This document shows positions 43,901 through 54,123 of a DNA stretch of 64,000 nt, piece by piece. This DNA comes from Bacteroidia bacterium. Its GTDB lineage: Bacteria; Bacteroidota; Bacteroidia; Flavobacteriales; Flavobacteriaceae. The position numbers were made by a program, and so were the translations under genes. The DNA lies in NCBI GenBank assembly GCA_030432635.1, contig JAUIMB010000013.1, positions 38,818 to 102,817 on the forward strand, given 5' to 3'. The first letter of the stretch is position 1. Each line of letters opens with the position of its first letter. Below the pieces are notes generated by a model. That model searched no databases. It was not told the origin of the DNA and saw nothing but the letters and a program-made list of their open reading frames with translations.

Positions 43901-44662
43901 ATGAAGACTTTCCTTGTACCCATTAGCTCATTAAGAGAAAAGAAAGCCACTTTAATCTACGCCATCGATTACGCAAAAGCGATTGGAGCAGAAATGATAT
44001 ATGGCATTCAACTTAATGAAATCAAAGAAGAAGACCACTTGGACGACATCATGGCTCACGCTAAAAAACAAGGCATCAATATTAACTTCAGATTTTTTGT
44101 TGGCGACACCTTAGAATACATCATAGAATTTTGTCAGGACTTCAATGTCGATCTTATTGTCGCATCTGCACGAACACCAAAAGCGAACGACATATCATAT
44201 CTTGACGAATTGTCTGGCAGCATCGTAAAGAAAACCGAGATGCCAGTGCTACTAATTCCAGAAAATTACAAATACAAAAGCATTAGCACTGTTCTTACAG
44301 CCATAAAATCTGGGATTGTAAAAACTGAAGGCGCAACAACTCCTTTAGAGCACATGTTGATATCCACCAAAGCCGAAATGACATTGCTGCAAGTCAAGAC
44401 ACCCTCCTATCTACCTGAAGACCTAATGTTTGACAAGGATCTCGCCATCCTAACATCAAAATATTACTCCTCAGAAAACGCAACCTTGTTCCAAGGTGTT
44501 TTAGAATACATACATGTTGTTAACCCAGATATTATTTGTGTATTTAGACGCAAGAGAGGTTTTTTTGAAAAACTCTGGAGCGACGTCACCCTGGACCATA
44601 CGGTAAACAAAGCCGACTTTGAGAGTCGTGTACCACTACTCGTGCTTAAAGGTGAACAATAA
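43901..44662 (+). CDS. Universal stress protein with two degenerate UspA domains
   Basis: The product is 253 residues. The first UspA-like half ends with LIVASARTPKAN..LSGSIVKKTEMPVLLIPENY; the second half (about 135-253) repeats the fold with weaker signals (IICVFRRKRGFF.. PLLVLKGEQ). The ATP-binding G-x2-G-x9-G-S/T pattern keeps only the final G-S in the first half and is lost in the second, so ATP binding is doubtful. Stress or growth-arrest roles are known for the family. It precedes recG by 71 bp. Confidence 0.8.
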   Translation: MKTFLVPISSLREKKATLIYAIDYAKAIGAEMIYGIQLNEIKEEDHLDDIMAHAKKQGININFRFFVGDTLEYIIEFCQDFNVDLIVASARTPKANDISYLDELSGSIVKKTEMPVLLIPENYKYKSISTVLTAIKSGIVKTEGATTPLEHMLISTKAEMTLLQVKTPSYLPEDLMFDKDLAILTSKYYSSENATLFQGVLEYIHVVNPDIICVFRRKRGFFEKLWSDVTLDHTVNKADFESRVPLLVLKGEQ

Positions 44663-44733
44663 GTAGTTTTATTGAACATATCAATTCCCTGAGGATACAT
44701 TAGTTTTTAATCGGAATTGGCTAAATTCGCTTT

Positions 44734-46836
44734 ATGAGTGCGAATTTGCAAACTCCAATAGACTACCTGAAAGGTGTTGGCCCTAATCGAGCAGATTTGC
44801 TTCGATCAGAACTTGGCATCCAAACCTATCAGGATTTGATCAATTTATTTCCAAATCGTTACCTAGACCGAACTAAGTATCATAAAATCAACGATCTACA
44901 ACGCAATAACTCTGAAGTTCAGATTATAGGAAAAATTACAAGCTTCAAAGAAGTTGCCCAAAAAAGAGGTAAGCGCTTAGTTGGGACGTTCCAAGATGAA
45001 ACTGGCCGCATGGAACTCGTATGGTTTCGTGGACAAAAATGGATTCGCGACAGTATAAAGCTCAACACGCCTTATGTTATCTACGGAAAGACAAACTGGT
45101 TCAAAGGTATTTTCAGCATGCCGCATCCCGACATTGAATTGCTCAGCTCTCACGAAAAAGGCTTGCGGTCGTCAATGCAAGCCATATACCCTTCAACGGA
45201 AAAGTTGTCTAACAAAGGCATCACCAATCGTGTAATGAGCAAAATCATGCAAAATCTCTTTTTGGAAACTAAAGGAAATTTTGCAGAAACCTTAACAGAC
45301 AACTTAATTACCGAGTTAAAACTACTATCAAAAAGCAAAGCATTATTCAATATCCATTTCCCCAAGAATCAAGAATTATTGTCAAGAGCAGAATTCAGAC
45401 TGAAATTTGAGGAATTATTTTATATTCAGTTACAACTTATACTTAAAAACCTTATCCAGAAATCCAAAATAAAAGGACTTCCTTTTAAAATAGTAGGCGA
45501 TTATTTCAACAGCTTCTATACATCATATTTGCCATTCGATTTGACCAATGCACAAAAACGCGTTCTCAAAGAAATTAGACAAGATTTGGGCAGTAATGCT
45601 CAAATGAATAGATTATTGCAAGGTGATGTCGGATCAGGCAAGACTATAGTCGCCTTCATGTCAATGCTCATGGCACTTGACAACGGTTTCCAAGCATGCT
45701 TAATGGCTCCGACTGAAATTTTGTCAGTCCAACATTATAACGGATTACTAGAATGGTCTAAAAAACTGAATATCAGAATTTCAATACTCACAGGTTCAAG
45801 CACTACTTTAGAAAGACGAAAAATTCACGAATCTCTTGAAAACGGTGAATTACAAATCCTAATTGGCACACATGCCTTGCTCGAGGATAGCGTAAAATTC
45901 AAAAATCTAGGCCTTGCAATTATTGACGAACAACATCGATTCGGAGTTGCTCAACGTGCAAAATTATGGAAAAAAAACACCTCTCCTCCTCACATATTGG
46001 TCATGACTGCCACACCCATCCCAAGAACATTGGCCATGTCGGTTTATGGTGACTTGGACATTTCAACTATTGATGAGCTACCTCCTGGACGTCAAACCGT
46101 AAAAACAGTACATCGATACGATAGCAACAGACTTAAGGTCCTTCGATTTATGAAAGATGAGATTGAAAAAGGCCGACAAGTTTATATCGTGTATCCGTTG
46201 ATACAAGAAAGCGAATCACTAGACTACAAAGACCTCATGGATGGCTACGAAAGTATTGTTAGAGCGTTTCCTCAGCCAAAATTCCAGGTCTCTATTGTTC
46301 ATGGCAAGATGAAACCAGCCGACAAAGACTATGAAATGCAGCGATTTGTTAAAGGCGAAACACAATTAATGGTTGCCACAACCGTAATTGAAGTAGGCGT
46401 CAATGTCCCTAATGCCTCAGTAATGATCATTGAAAGTGCCGAACGTTTCGGATTGGCCCAATTACACCAATTAAGGGGTCGTGTTGGTCGTGGTGCCGAT
46501 CAAAGTTATTGCATTTTGATGACAAGTTACAAACTGAGCCAAGACAGTAAAACACGTATCGAAACCATGGTTAAAACCAGTGACGGTTTCGAAATTGCCG
46601 AAGTCGACCTTAAACTAAGAGGTCCAGGAGACATTATGGGCACACAACAAAGCGGTATCCTAAACTTAAAAATCGCCAACATTGTTAAGGACAAGCATAT
46701 TTTGAAAAGCGCACGTTTTTATGCAAAAAAACTTCTTGACAACGACCCATCCCTAGGCTTTCCAGAAAACAGGGTAGTACTCAAAACCTATCGCGAGTTG
46801 AGTAAGTACAAAAATATATGGAATTACATCTCATAA
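44734..46836 (+). CDS. recG: ATP-dependent DNA helicase RecG
   Basis: The product is 700 residues. An N-terminal wedge/OB domain (about 1-245, with YLKGVGPNRADLL and IGKITSFKEVAQKRGKRLV) is followed by the helicase core: Walker A GDVGSGKTIVAF, DEQH in AIIDEQHRFGVAQR, VMTATPIPRTLAMS, VATTVIEVGVNVPNAS, and QLRGRVGRGA. It remodels stalled replication forks and branched DNA. Length and motif order are complete. Confidence 0.95.
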   Translation: MSANLQTPIDYLKGVGPNRADLLRSELGIQTYQDLINLFPNRYLDRTKYHKINDLQRNNSEVQIIGKITSFKEVAQKRGKRLVGTFQDETGRMELVWFRGQKWIRDSIKLNTPYVIYGKTNWFKGIFSMPHPDIELLSSHEKGLRSSMQAIYPSTEKLSNKGITNRVMSKIMQNLFLETKGNFAETLTDNLITELKLLSKSKALFNIHFPKNQELLSRAEFRLKFEELFYIQLQLILKNLIQKSKIKGLPFKIVGDYFNSFYTSYLPFDLTNAQKRVLKEIRQDLGSNAQMNRLLQGDVGSGKTIVAFMSMLMALDNGFQACLMAPTEILSVQHYNGLLEWSKKLNIRISILTGSSTTLERRKIHESLENGELQILIGTHALLEDSVKFKNLGLAIIDEQHRFGVAQRAKLWKKNTSPPHILVMTATPIPRTLAMSVYGDLDISTIDELPPGRQTVKTVHRYDSNRLKVLRFMKDEIEKGRQVYIVYPLIQESESLDYKDLMDGYESIVRAFPQPKFQVSIVHGKMKPADKDYEMQRFVKGETQLMVATTVIEVGVNVPNASVMIIESAERFGLAQLHQLRGRVGRGADQSYCILMTSYKLSQDSKTRIETMVKTSDGFEIAEVDLKLRGPGDIMGTQQSGILNLKIANIVKDKHILKSARFYAKKLLDNDPSLGFPENRVVLKTYRELSKYKNIWNYIS

Positions 46837-46864
46837 AAAACTCAGCTTTCAAAGGAAAGCTGAG
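46835..46864 (-). terminator. Intrinsic terminator of the DUF2911/TPR gene
   Basis: A perfect 10-bp stem (CTCAGCTTTC 46841-46850 with GAAAGCTGAG 46855-46864) is flanked on the left by six A. Read on the minus strand this is a hairpin followed by TTTTTT, ending the gene at 46912. It carries no U-run for the plus-strand recG transcript. Confidence 0.8.
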
Positions 46865-46911
46865 CTTACAACTAGACGCTTTTTGACTGACTAATAATTG
46901 TTTGATTGAAA

Positions 46912-48003
46912 TTATAATGCGCCTAATTCCTTGAGGTGTCTTTCTGAGTTCGCCCTCACATTGGCAGGAGGATTCATTGACAAGGACTTCCTGAACATCT
47001 TTATCGCCTCCTTCTTATTTCCAATGGTTTTATAAGCTTCACCCAGACTATCATATACATTAGGGTTATCAGGATCTAATTTTGCAGCCTTGTTAAAATA
47101 GGCCATTGCCTTATCGTAATCTTTTACACCCAACATTTGATATCCTAGGGCATTTAATTGATTGGCATTAGCCATGGCAGCTGCTTCTTCCATAATCGCA
47201 TCATACTCTGACGACTTACCCAACTTATTTAATATTTGAGCTTTTATTGCCAGATTATTGAATGTTTTTTGACTGAAAAACTGACCAGCAATAGCTTTAT
47301 TTATCCATTCCAGTGCTTCATCCAAGTTCCCTCCATTATTAAGTGCATAGTTAGCAGCTTGCTCCCAGTTTTGACGCTGAAAGCCAAACTGACCCTTGGA
47401 TTTTAACCTAAAATCATCCAAAACGATAGACGTTACATCAAAAGAAACCGTAAACGGGAATGCCTTTTTCTCCCATATCAAAGATGCCGTAGCCGAATTG
47501 GCCTGGACTTCTCCGAACTCAAATGTCAATAACTCGCGATGAGGCACTGTTTTTGTTTTAATTTCAGCACGCAAGGCATCTTTTGATTTGTCATAAAAAT
47601 AACTTCCCCATGAATTCGCATCTTTCGACAAAATTAAAGTCGCTGTGTCATCAGGCTTCACTTCCAAATGCAAACCATATGTTCCTGCCTTAATTGGCTG
47701 TCCTTCTACATTAGCATCATGCGTTAATGTTATTGTTGTGTTTTCATCAGCTCCTGCCCGCCATGGCGCAGCAGTAGAAGTTCCAAACCCAAAATCGTTC
47801 ATTCCATAAGGCACAAGTTTTCCCCATATTTCCCTGCCCTTTACACTTGGTCTAGAATAGGTTATAGAAACATCCGAAACACCTATACGTTGCGAAACAG
47901 TAGCTTGTTGACTACTACGTGGCGTATTCAATTGCGCAGACGCATTAGCACATACTAACAGTACGAAGCACACGACTAAATGCGAAATAGTAAAGTTTTT
48001 CAT
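46912..48003 (-). CDS. DUF2911 domain protein with C-terminal TPR repeats, exported
   Basis: The product is 363 residues from ATG 48003, where a signal peptide begins (MKNFTISHLVVCFVLLVCANASAQ); the longer frame adds 11 residues without a role. DUF2911 covers about 30-175 with SVKGREIWGKLVPYG, WRAGADENTTI and AGTYGLHLEVK, conserved in Bacteroidetes exported proteins. TPR units follow at about 235-350, with DYDKAMAYFNKAAKLDPDN and GNKKEAIKMFRKSL clear. Function is unknown; the repeats suggest protein binding in the periplasm. Confidence 0.85.
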   Translation of the reverse strand: MKNFTISHLVVCFVLLVCANASAQLNTPRSSQQATVSQRIGVSDVSITYSRPSVKGREIWGKLVPYGMNDFGFGTSTAAPWRAGADENTTITLTHDANVEGQPIKAGTYGLHLEVKPDDTATLILSKDANSWGSYFYDKSKDALRAEIKTKTVPHRELLTFEFGEVQANSATASLIWEKKAFPFTVSFDVTSIVLDDFRLKSKGQFGFQRQNWEQAANYALNNGGNLDEALEWINKAIAGQFFSQKTFNNLAIKAQILNKLGKSSEYDAIMEEAAAMANANQLNALGYQMLGVKDYDKAMAYFNKAAKLDPDNPNVYDSLGEAYKTIGNKKEAIKMFRKSLSMNPPANVRANSERHLKELGAL

Positions 48004-48155
48004 GATTTTGATTGTGTTGGTGAATAGTGCCTTCAAATTATAAACAAAACCTAAAGCACACTGTTACAGACATGTTAAAGTAAGTCGAACTTATGTTAAT
48101 TAACATCTTCACTAACACCTAGAGGAATATTTATATATTTACAAAAACCTTAAAC

Positions 48156-48743
48156 ATGAGCATGCTACATCTTAAACTTGAGACCGACCCTCGTTGGGCA
48201 ACACTAGCAGAGAGCAATATTGAGGAAATTTTAACCGACCATGCTTGGTGTGAGCAAAAAGCGGCAACTAATGCCATAACCATTATTGCACACAATTCTC
48301 AATATGAAGACTTAGTTACTGATATGCTAGAGTTGGCAAAAGAAGAGCTGGAGCATTTCCAAATGGTACATGACCTTATCAAAAAGCGAGGTTTTAGTCT
48401 CGGAAGAGAACGCAAAGACCATTATGTCAACGAGCTATACAAGTTTATGAACAAAGGAGGTAGCCACCTACAAAGCATGGTGGACCGTTTATTGTTCTCA
48501 GCCATGATAGAAGCTAGAAGCTGTGAGCGCTTTAAACTACTCTCCAACACTTTAAAAGATCCTGAATTATCTAAATTCTATCACGATTTGATGGTAAGCG
48601 AAGCTGGTCATTACACACTTTTTATAAGTTACGCCAGAAAATATGGAAAGGGAATTGATGTTGACAGACGATGGAAAGAACTGGTCGAGTTTGAAGGTGA
48701 GCTCATAAAACGCTACGGAACATCACAAAGCATACATGGATAA
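48156..48743 (+). CDS. miaE: tRNA-(2-methylthio-N6-isopentenyl-A37) hydroxylase
   Basis: The product is 195 residues. The ferritin-like diiron pattern is present: CEQKAATNAITII, ELAKEELEHFQMVHDLI (E-x-x-H), ARSCERFKLL and SEAGHYTLFISYA (E-x-x-H). It hydroxylates the isopentenyl group of ms2i6A37 in tRNAs that read U-starting codons, using O2. Methionines at 1 and 3 are equally possible starts. It stands alone and converges on the TlpA-like gene. Confidence 0.9.
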   Translation: MSMLHLKLETDPRWATLAESNIEEILTDHAWCEQKAATNAITIIAHNSQYEDLVTDMLELAKEELEHFQMVHDLIKKRGFSLGRERKDHYVNELYKFMNKGGSHLQSMVDRLLFSAMIEARSCERFKLLSNTLKDPELSKFYHDLMVSEAGHYTLFISYARKYGKGIDVDRRWKELVEFEGELIKRYGTSQSIHG

Positions 48744-48771
48744 CCTACTCAAAGAGACTTCAGAATCACCT

Positions 48772-49992
48772 TTATTTTTCGTCTAAAAGCATATTGATAT
48801 ATGTACTAAATTCCATTTTAAATTCGGTAAACTTCTGTCCTGTAGCTGGACCGTTAAACCCTGTGTGAATCTTGCGAACCTTACCTTTTCTATCCACAAA
48901 AATCGAGGTTGGATAAGACAACACATGATTAAGCATCGGCAACTTTTCCTGAGCCTTTGTTTTACTGGAGGTACTGTATTGTGCCAACAAAACTGGATAG
49001 TGCATCCCGACATCTTCCTTTAATCGCTTTATACTTTCAATAGCTTTTTCCTTGGTTTTGGCATACTCAAACGCTATGGCAACAAACTCTATATCTTTTT
49101 CGGCGTTGCTATCGTAAAACTCAGTATAGTATTTGCTTTCATCTAGACAATTTGGACACCACGTCCCCATTATTTGGACCACAACAACCTTATCCTTGAA
49201 TCGGTCATCAGAAAGCGACACTTGCCTACCCTCTGTATCAGGAAAGGTAAACTCCAAGGCATCATAACCCTCATTCAAGAAAGTCAAAACATTCGCGTCA
49301 GGTAATTCGAAAGCATCATTTCGTTTTGCCTGAAAAGACTCTTTCCAATGATTACCCGAATAAAACATGCCATTCATAACACTATCCTTGACTTCTGCCT
49401 TAAATAAAAAGGCATGCGCTCCATCAAACGTAGACAGCTTCATTGTGTTTCCATCCATAACACCTTCCAAATACCTATAATCTCCAGTGGTCGTCCTAAA
49501 AGTTCCCGTCACTTTAGCTCCAGTCTGCTCAAACACACCCTTAGCAATATATCGGTCCTCTTCTGAATCAGGACTGAACACAGCTTCCCATTGTCCGCCT
49601 ACATTAGCCTCAGGTATTTCATTTTCAATCTCAAATCTGGTTTCATTTCCGAATTCAGCAGAAAAAGGGACCACACGATCAAGACTTTCCTTTACAAAAT
49701 GACCAGTTAACGTACTGTCTTTGACCACCGCCTTCACATAACCTTCAAAAACCGGAGCCCTAAAAACAACGGTATCATTTTCAAACTTGATATCCGTCAC
49801 AAAAATAACCTCTTCAGCATTGAAGATTTTTAAGGCGTGAGGAGATGTAACCTCAAAGTTAAAAGGCAACACTTCATCATTTGAAACCTGTAATTCTGCA
49901 CGCCAGACACCTTCCATCAACTGCTCAGACATTTCAAACCCACAACCGTAAAGCACAGTACACATCCATAATATTGCCCAAATTCTTCGCAT
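48772..49992 (-). CDS. TlpA-like thioredoxin-domain lipoprotein
   Basis: The product is 406 residues from ATG 49992, which begins the signal peptide MRRIWAILWMCTVLYGC (lipobox). The longer frame would hide this behind 37 residues. Residues about 20-240 hold an unassigned beta-rich region (GVWRAELQV, GGQWEAVFSP, YRYLEGVMDGNTMKLSTFDGAH). The C-terminal thioredoxin fold (about 245-406) has VVVQIMGTWCPNC with Cys279 and Cys282. It probably reduces disulfides or cytochrome c apoproteins in the periplasm. Confidence 0.85.
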   Translation of the reverse strand: MRRIWAILWMCTVLYGCGFEMSEQLMEGVWRAELQVSNDEVLPFNFEVTSPHALKIFNAEEVIFVTDIKFENDTVVFRAPVFEGYVKAVVKDSTLTGHFVKESLDRVVPFSAEFGNETRFEIENEIPEANVGGQWEAVFSPDSEEDRYIAKGVFEQTGAKVTGTFRTTTGDYRYLEGVMDGNTMKLSTFDGAHAFLFKAEVKDSVMNGMFYSGNHWKESFQAKRNDAFELPDANVLTFLNEGYDALEFTFPDTEGRQVSLSDDRFKDKVVVVQIMGTWCPNCLDESKYYTEFYDSNAEKDIEFVAIAFEYAKTKEKAIESIKRLKEDVGMHYPVLLAQYSTSSKTKAQEKLPMLNHVLSYPTSIFVDRKGKVRKIHTGFNGPATGQKFTEFKMEFSTYINMLLDEK

Positions 49993-50143
49993 GGTTCTAA
50001 TTTTATTACATCGTTGTCTCGACAAAGATAAAATTCTCACAAACATCCATTCGGGTAAATTTGAAAAAATAACACTCACAGACAACTCCATAAACTTATA
50101 CATTTTTTATGGCAATAGAGGTGTTCAAAAGTATTTGTATTAT

Positions 50144-50151
50144 TATCTTTG
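50144..50151 (+). promoter_or_regulatory. -7 promoter box TATCTTTG of pheT
   Basis: An exact TAnnTTTG match lies 20 bp before the pheT start codon at 50172. A TTG at 50135-50137 is too close to serve as the -33 element. Confidence 0.55.
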
Positions 50152-50171
50152 CCACCTGATAATTCTATATC

Positions 50172-52598
50172 ATGAAGATTTCATATAACTGGTTAAAACA
50201 ATTTTTAAAAACCGATTGGCCTGCTGAAAAGACAGGCGAATTACTGACTGACCTTGGGCTAGAAATTGAGGGCATTGACACCTTTCAATCTGTAAAAGGC
50301 GGCTTAGAAGGCATCGTTGTTGGTGAAGTACTTACCTGCGAACAACATCCTAACGCAGATCGCTTAAAAGTAACCACAGTAGACATCGGCTTAGATAAAC
50401 CATTACCTATTGTTTGTGGTGCTCCAAACGTTGCAGCTGGGCAAAAAGTCCCTGTAGCTACTGTCGGGACAACTCTTTACACTGAATCTGGAGAGCCATG
50501 GAAAATAAAGAAGGGAAAAATTCGAGGTGAAGAAAGCCATGGAATGATTTGTGCTGAGGATGAGCTCGGACTTGGAACTTCGCATGATGGCATTTTAGTA
50601 TTGGACAAAACAGAAAAAACAGGAACACCTGTATCTGAAATCTTTGAAATCGAAAACGACCAAGTCTTTGAAATAGGCTTGACCCCTAACAGAGCAGATG
50701 CCATGAGTCATTATGGTACAGCTCGTGACCTAAAAGCTGGTTTACTTCAAAAGGAAATCAATACTGAGCTGATAACTCCTTCAGTAAGCGCCTTTCATGT
50801 GGAGCGTCGATCTCTTAAAATCGGAATTGAAGTTGAAGATTATGACCTTGCACCACGTTATTGTGGTTTGACCATTACAGGAATAAAAGTTGAAGACTCT
50901 CCAGTATGGCTACAAAATCGACTGAAATCCATAGGACTTACACCAAAAAACAATGTGGTTGACATCACGAATTATGTACTTCACGAGTTAGGGCAACCTT
51001 TACACGCCTTTGATGCTGCTAAAATTTCCGGAAACAAAGTGGTGGTTAAAACCCTACCTTCAGGAACTAAATTCACGACGTTGGATGAGGTTGAACGTGA
51101 ATTGCATAAAGAAGATCTCATGATTTGCGATGCCGAAAAACCAATGTGTATCGCTGGTGTTTTTGGAGGCATTCACTCTGGTGTCACCGAAAGCACTACG
51201 AGCATCTTTTTGGAAAGCGCCTATTTCAACCCTGTGAGCATAAGAAAAACAGCGAAACGTCACGGGTTAAATACAGATGCTTCTTTTAGATTTGAAAGAG
51301 GCATTGACCCAAATATTACAGATTACGCCTTAAAACGTGCAGCCCTCATGATATTGGATATCGCAGGTGGTGAAATCGCAAGTGACTTGATGGACCATTA
51401 TCCAAAAAAAATCAAGGACTTTGAGGTGCGTTTGAGTTTTGAAAATGCAGCTAAACTTATTGGTGAGAACATTCCAAAAGAAACCATCAAAAGTATTTTA
51501 ACGTCCTTAGACATTAAAGTCAACAATGTTACTGAAGCTGGATTAGGACTTACTGTTCCTGCCTACAGAAATGATGTACAGCGTGAAGCTGATGTTATTG
51601 AAGAAATTTTGCGCGTGTATGGCTACAACAACATACGAACGACAGAAAAACTGAACGCTTCAATATCAAACACCTCTAGGTTTGAGGATTACAAGCTTCA
51701 AAATATCATTGGAAACCAATTGGCTTCACAAGGTTTTTTTGAAATCATGACCAACTCGCTCACCACGCCAAAGCATACAGAGCTAAGTCAGCAACTTAGC
51801 TCAGAAGACAGCATAACAATGCTTAACCCTTTGAGCAATGACTTAAGTGTGATGCGACAAAGCCTATTATTTTCTGGTTTGGAATCTGTAAGCCACAATA
51901 TCAACAGAAAGCGTGACAACCTGAAGCTATACGAATTTGGCAAGATCTACCGCAACAAAGGTGGTAAACGCGAAGAACAAAAACGACTGTCGCTTTTTAT
52001 AACAGGAAACAAAAACGCAGAACGCTGGAACACACCAATACAGAAAAGTAGTTTCTTTTTACTGAAAGGCATCGTTAGCGCAACACTTCAACGTTTGGGA
52101 TTAACACAATTGACGACATCTCCTGTAGAAAATGACATCTATAGTGAAGGCATCATGCTGTCTTTAGGAAAGACCAAACTGGTTGAATTTGGAATTGTGA
52201 ATAAGAAAATAACGAAACATTTTGGGGTTTCCCAAGAGGTATTGTTTGCTGATTTCAATTGGGATAACGTCATAGATTTGATACAACATCACAACATCAA
52301 ATTTAAAGACATCCCTAAATACCCTGAAGTACGTCGTGATTTTGCATTACTCATAGACGACAAGGTAACATTTGAACAACTTGATTCCATTGCAATGCAA
52401 ACCGAAAAGAAGCTTTTGAAAGATGTCGATCTCTTTGACGTATATCAAGGCAAAAACCTTCCTAAAGGAAAGAAAAGCTATGCAGTTAGTTTCACCCTTC
52501 AGGATGAAAACAAAACCTTGACCGACAAACAGATCGATAAGATTATGAAGAAACTTCAGGCCAATTTTGAAAAACAGCTTGGCGCAGAGTTGAGATAA
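50172..52598 (+). CDS. pheT: Phenylalanine-tRNA ligase beta subunit
   Basis: The product is 808 residues, normal for the long bacterial form. Domains in order: tRNA-binding EMAP-II-like (about 40-155, VVGEVLTCEQHPNADRLKVTTVD), B3/B4 editing (about 210-400, with APRYCGLTI and NVVDITNYVLHELGQPLHAFD), B5 (about 410-475, IEEILRVYGYNNI after it), the catalytic-like core, and the C-terminal ferredoxin-fold anticodon-binding domain (YPEVRRDFALLID). It pairs with PheS, which is not in this window, to charge tRNA-Phe. The two genes are therefore unlinked here. Confidence 0.95.
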   Translation: MKISYNWLKQFLKTDWPAEKTGELLTDLGLEIEGIDTFQSVKGGLEGIVVGEVLTCEQHPNADRLKVTTVDIGLDKPLPIVCGAPNVAAGQKVPVATVGTTLYTESGEPWKIKKGKIRGEESHGMICAEDELGLGTSHDGILVLDKTEKTGTPVSEIFEIENDQVFEIGLTPNRADAMSHYGTARDLKAGLLQKEINTELITPSVSAFHVERRSLKIGIEVEDYDLAPRYCGLTITGIKVEDSPVWLQNRLKSIGLTPKNNVVDITNYVLHELGQPLHAFDAAKISGNKVVVKTLPSGTKFTTLDEVERELHKEDLMICDAEKPMCIAGVFGGIHSGVTESTTSIFLESAYFNPVSIRKTAKRHGLNTDASFRFERGIDPNITDYALKRAALMILDIAGGEIASDLMDHYPKKIKDFEVRLSFENAAKLIGENIPKETIKSILTSLDIKVNNVTEAGLGLTVPAYRNDVQREADVIEEILRVYGYNNIRTTEKLNASISNTSRFEDYKLQNIIGNQLASQGFFEIMTNSLTTPKHTELSQQLSSEDSITMLNPLSNDLSVMRQSLLFSGLESVSHNINRKRDNLKLYEFGKIYRNKGGKREEQKRLSLFITGNKNAERWNTPIQKSSFFLLKGIVSATLQRLGLTQLTTSPVENDIYSEGIMLSLGKTKLVEFGIVNKKITKHFGVSQEVLFADFNWDNVIDLIQHHNIKFKDIPKYPEVRRDFALLIDDKVTFEQLDSIAMQTEKKLLKDVDLFDVYQGKNLPKGKKSYAVSFTLQDENKTLTDKQIDKIMKKLQANFEKQLGAELR

Positions 52599-52601
52599 TA
52601 A

Positions 52602-52635
52602 AAAAACACCTTTTCAATATGAAAAGGCGTTTTTC
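52602..52635. terminator. Bidirectional terminator between pheT and amtB
   Basis: AAAAACACCTTTTC and GAAAAGGCGTTTTT form a hairpin around AATAT with one mismatched pair, flanked by A-run on the left and T-run on the right. It can end both the pheT transcript on the plus strand and the amtB transcript on the minus strand. Confidence 0.75.
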
Positions 52636-52657
52636 ATTTAAAACCAATTATTAATAA

Positions 52658-53941
52658 TTATTCCACATTCTCACCATGCTGAGAAAGGTCTAATCCACGA
52701 AGCTCTTGGTCTTCCCTTACACGCAAAGGCAAGACCTTATCTACAACCATCAATAAAATATAGCTACCCACAAAAGTGAAGACAGCCACACCTATCAATG
52801 CTATCATGTGATGGACAAACGTAGTGGTTTCACCATAAATCAGCCCTACATCTTTAGCCAAAACACCTGTTAAAATCATTCCAACTATTCCACCTACACC
52901 ATGACTCGGAAACACTTCCAAGGTATCATCTATTTGAGATTTCTTATTCAATTGAATAGCAATATTACTCACCAAAGCTGATACAAAACCAATCACAACA
53001 CTATGCCCAATAGTCACAAACCCTGCAGCTGGAGTAATAGCGACCAATCCTACTATAGCTCCAATACATGCTCCCAGCGAAGACATTTTCCTGTTGTAAA
53101 AACGATCAAAGAACAACCATGTGATCATACTGGTGGCCGACGCTATATTCGTATTGGCAAATGCAATTACAGCATCAGTGTTGGCACCAAGAGCAGATCC
53201 CGAATTAAATCCGAACCAACCAAACCACAACAATCCTGTTCCTAAAATCACGAATGGAATATTCGCTGGTTTTTCGAGAGGATGCTTTCGCTTTCCTAAA
53301 TAAATTGCAGCAGCCAAAGCAGCTAATCCAGCAGACATATGCACAACGGTTCCTCCTGCAAAATCCAACACATCCCAATTTCTTAGGAGCCCATCAGGAT
53401 GCCAAGTCATATGTGCTAAAGGCGAATAAATAAAAATAGAAAACAAGACCATAAAGAATATGTAACTCCTAAAGCGGATGCGTTCAGCAAAACTACCTGT
53501 TATCAACGCTGGAGTAATGATGGCAAACTTTAATTGAAATAACGCAAACAACAGAAAAGGAATCGTTTCGGCAAAATCTGGATTCGGAGATACTGCGACA
53601 TCCCTAAAGCAGAAAAACGTCATTGGGTTTCCAAAAACACCACCAATGCTCTCTCCAAAAGCCAAACTAAACCCTACAATCACCCAAAGCACACTAATTA
53701 CACCAAGAGCCACAAAACTTTGAAGCATGGTAGAAATAATACTTTTCTTATTAACCATTCCACCATAAAAAAAAGCAAGGCCAGGTGTCATCAAGAACAC
53801 CAAAGCAGAAGCCACAACCATCCAAGCGGTATCACCAGTATCTATATCACCTACATTACTCAATATTTGATACTCAGCACCACAAAACAAGACCACGACA
53901 ACCAATGCTGCCAATAGAATGAAATTTAGTTTTTTGCCCAT
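52658..53941 (-). CDS. amtB: Ammonium transporter
   Basis: The product is 427 residues with a cleavable N-terminal hydrophobic segment and about 11 membrane helices. The Amt/MEP/Rh signatures are DTAWMVVASALVFLMTPGLAFFYGGMV, DFAGGTVVHMSAGLAALAAA (with the conserved pore His), and FPSHGVGGIVGMILTG. It imports ammonium. No PII protein gene (glnK), which often lies beside amt, is adjacent. Confidence 0.95.
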   Translation of the reverse strand: MGKKLNFILLAALVVVVLFCGAEYQILSNVGDIDTGDTAWMVVASALVFLMTPGLAFFYGGMVNKKSIISTMLQSFVALGVISVLWVIVGFSLAFGESIGGVFGNPMTFFCFRDVAVSPNPDFAETIPFLLFALFQLKFAIITPALITGSFAERIRFRSYIFFMVLFSIFIYSPLAHMTWHPDGLLRNWDVLDFAGGTVVHMSAGLAALAAAIYLGKRKHPLEKPANIPFVILGTGLLWFGWFGFNSGSALGANTDAVIAFANTNIASATSMITWLFFDRFYNRKMSSLGACIGAIVGLVAITPAAGFVTIGHSVVIGFVSALVSNIAIQLNKKSQIDDTLEVFPSHGVGGIVGMILTGVLAKDVGLIYGETTTFVHHMIALIGVAVFTFVGSYILLMVVDKVLPLRVREDQELRGLDLSQHGENVE

Positions 53942-54123
53942 GTCGAACGCTTTAAGTATCCAAATTAAAAAAACACTTTGGAAATAAATCCAAAAATTGA
54001 ATTATCAAATAATTTTTAAGATTTTGATAAAAATTCATATTGAAAATTATGAGGTTTTCATTCTAAACAACAGAGCATTTACTAAATTTACAGCTGAAAA
54101 AATGAAAAAAAACTTCTAAATCA

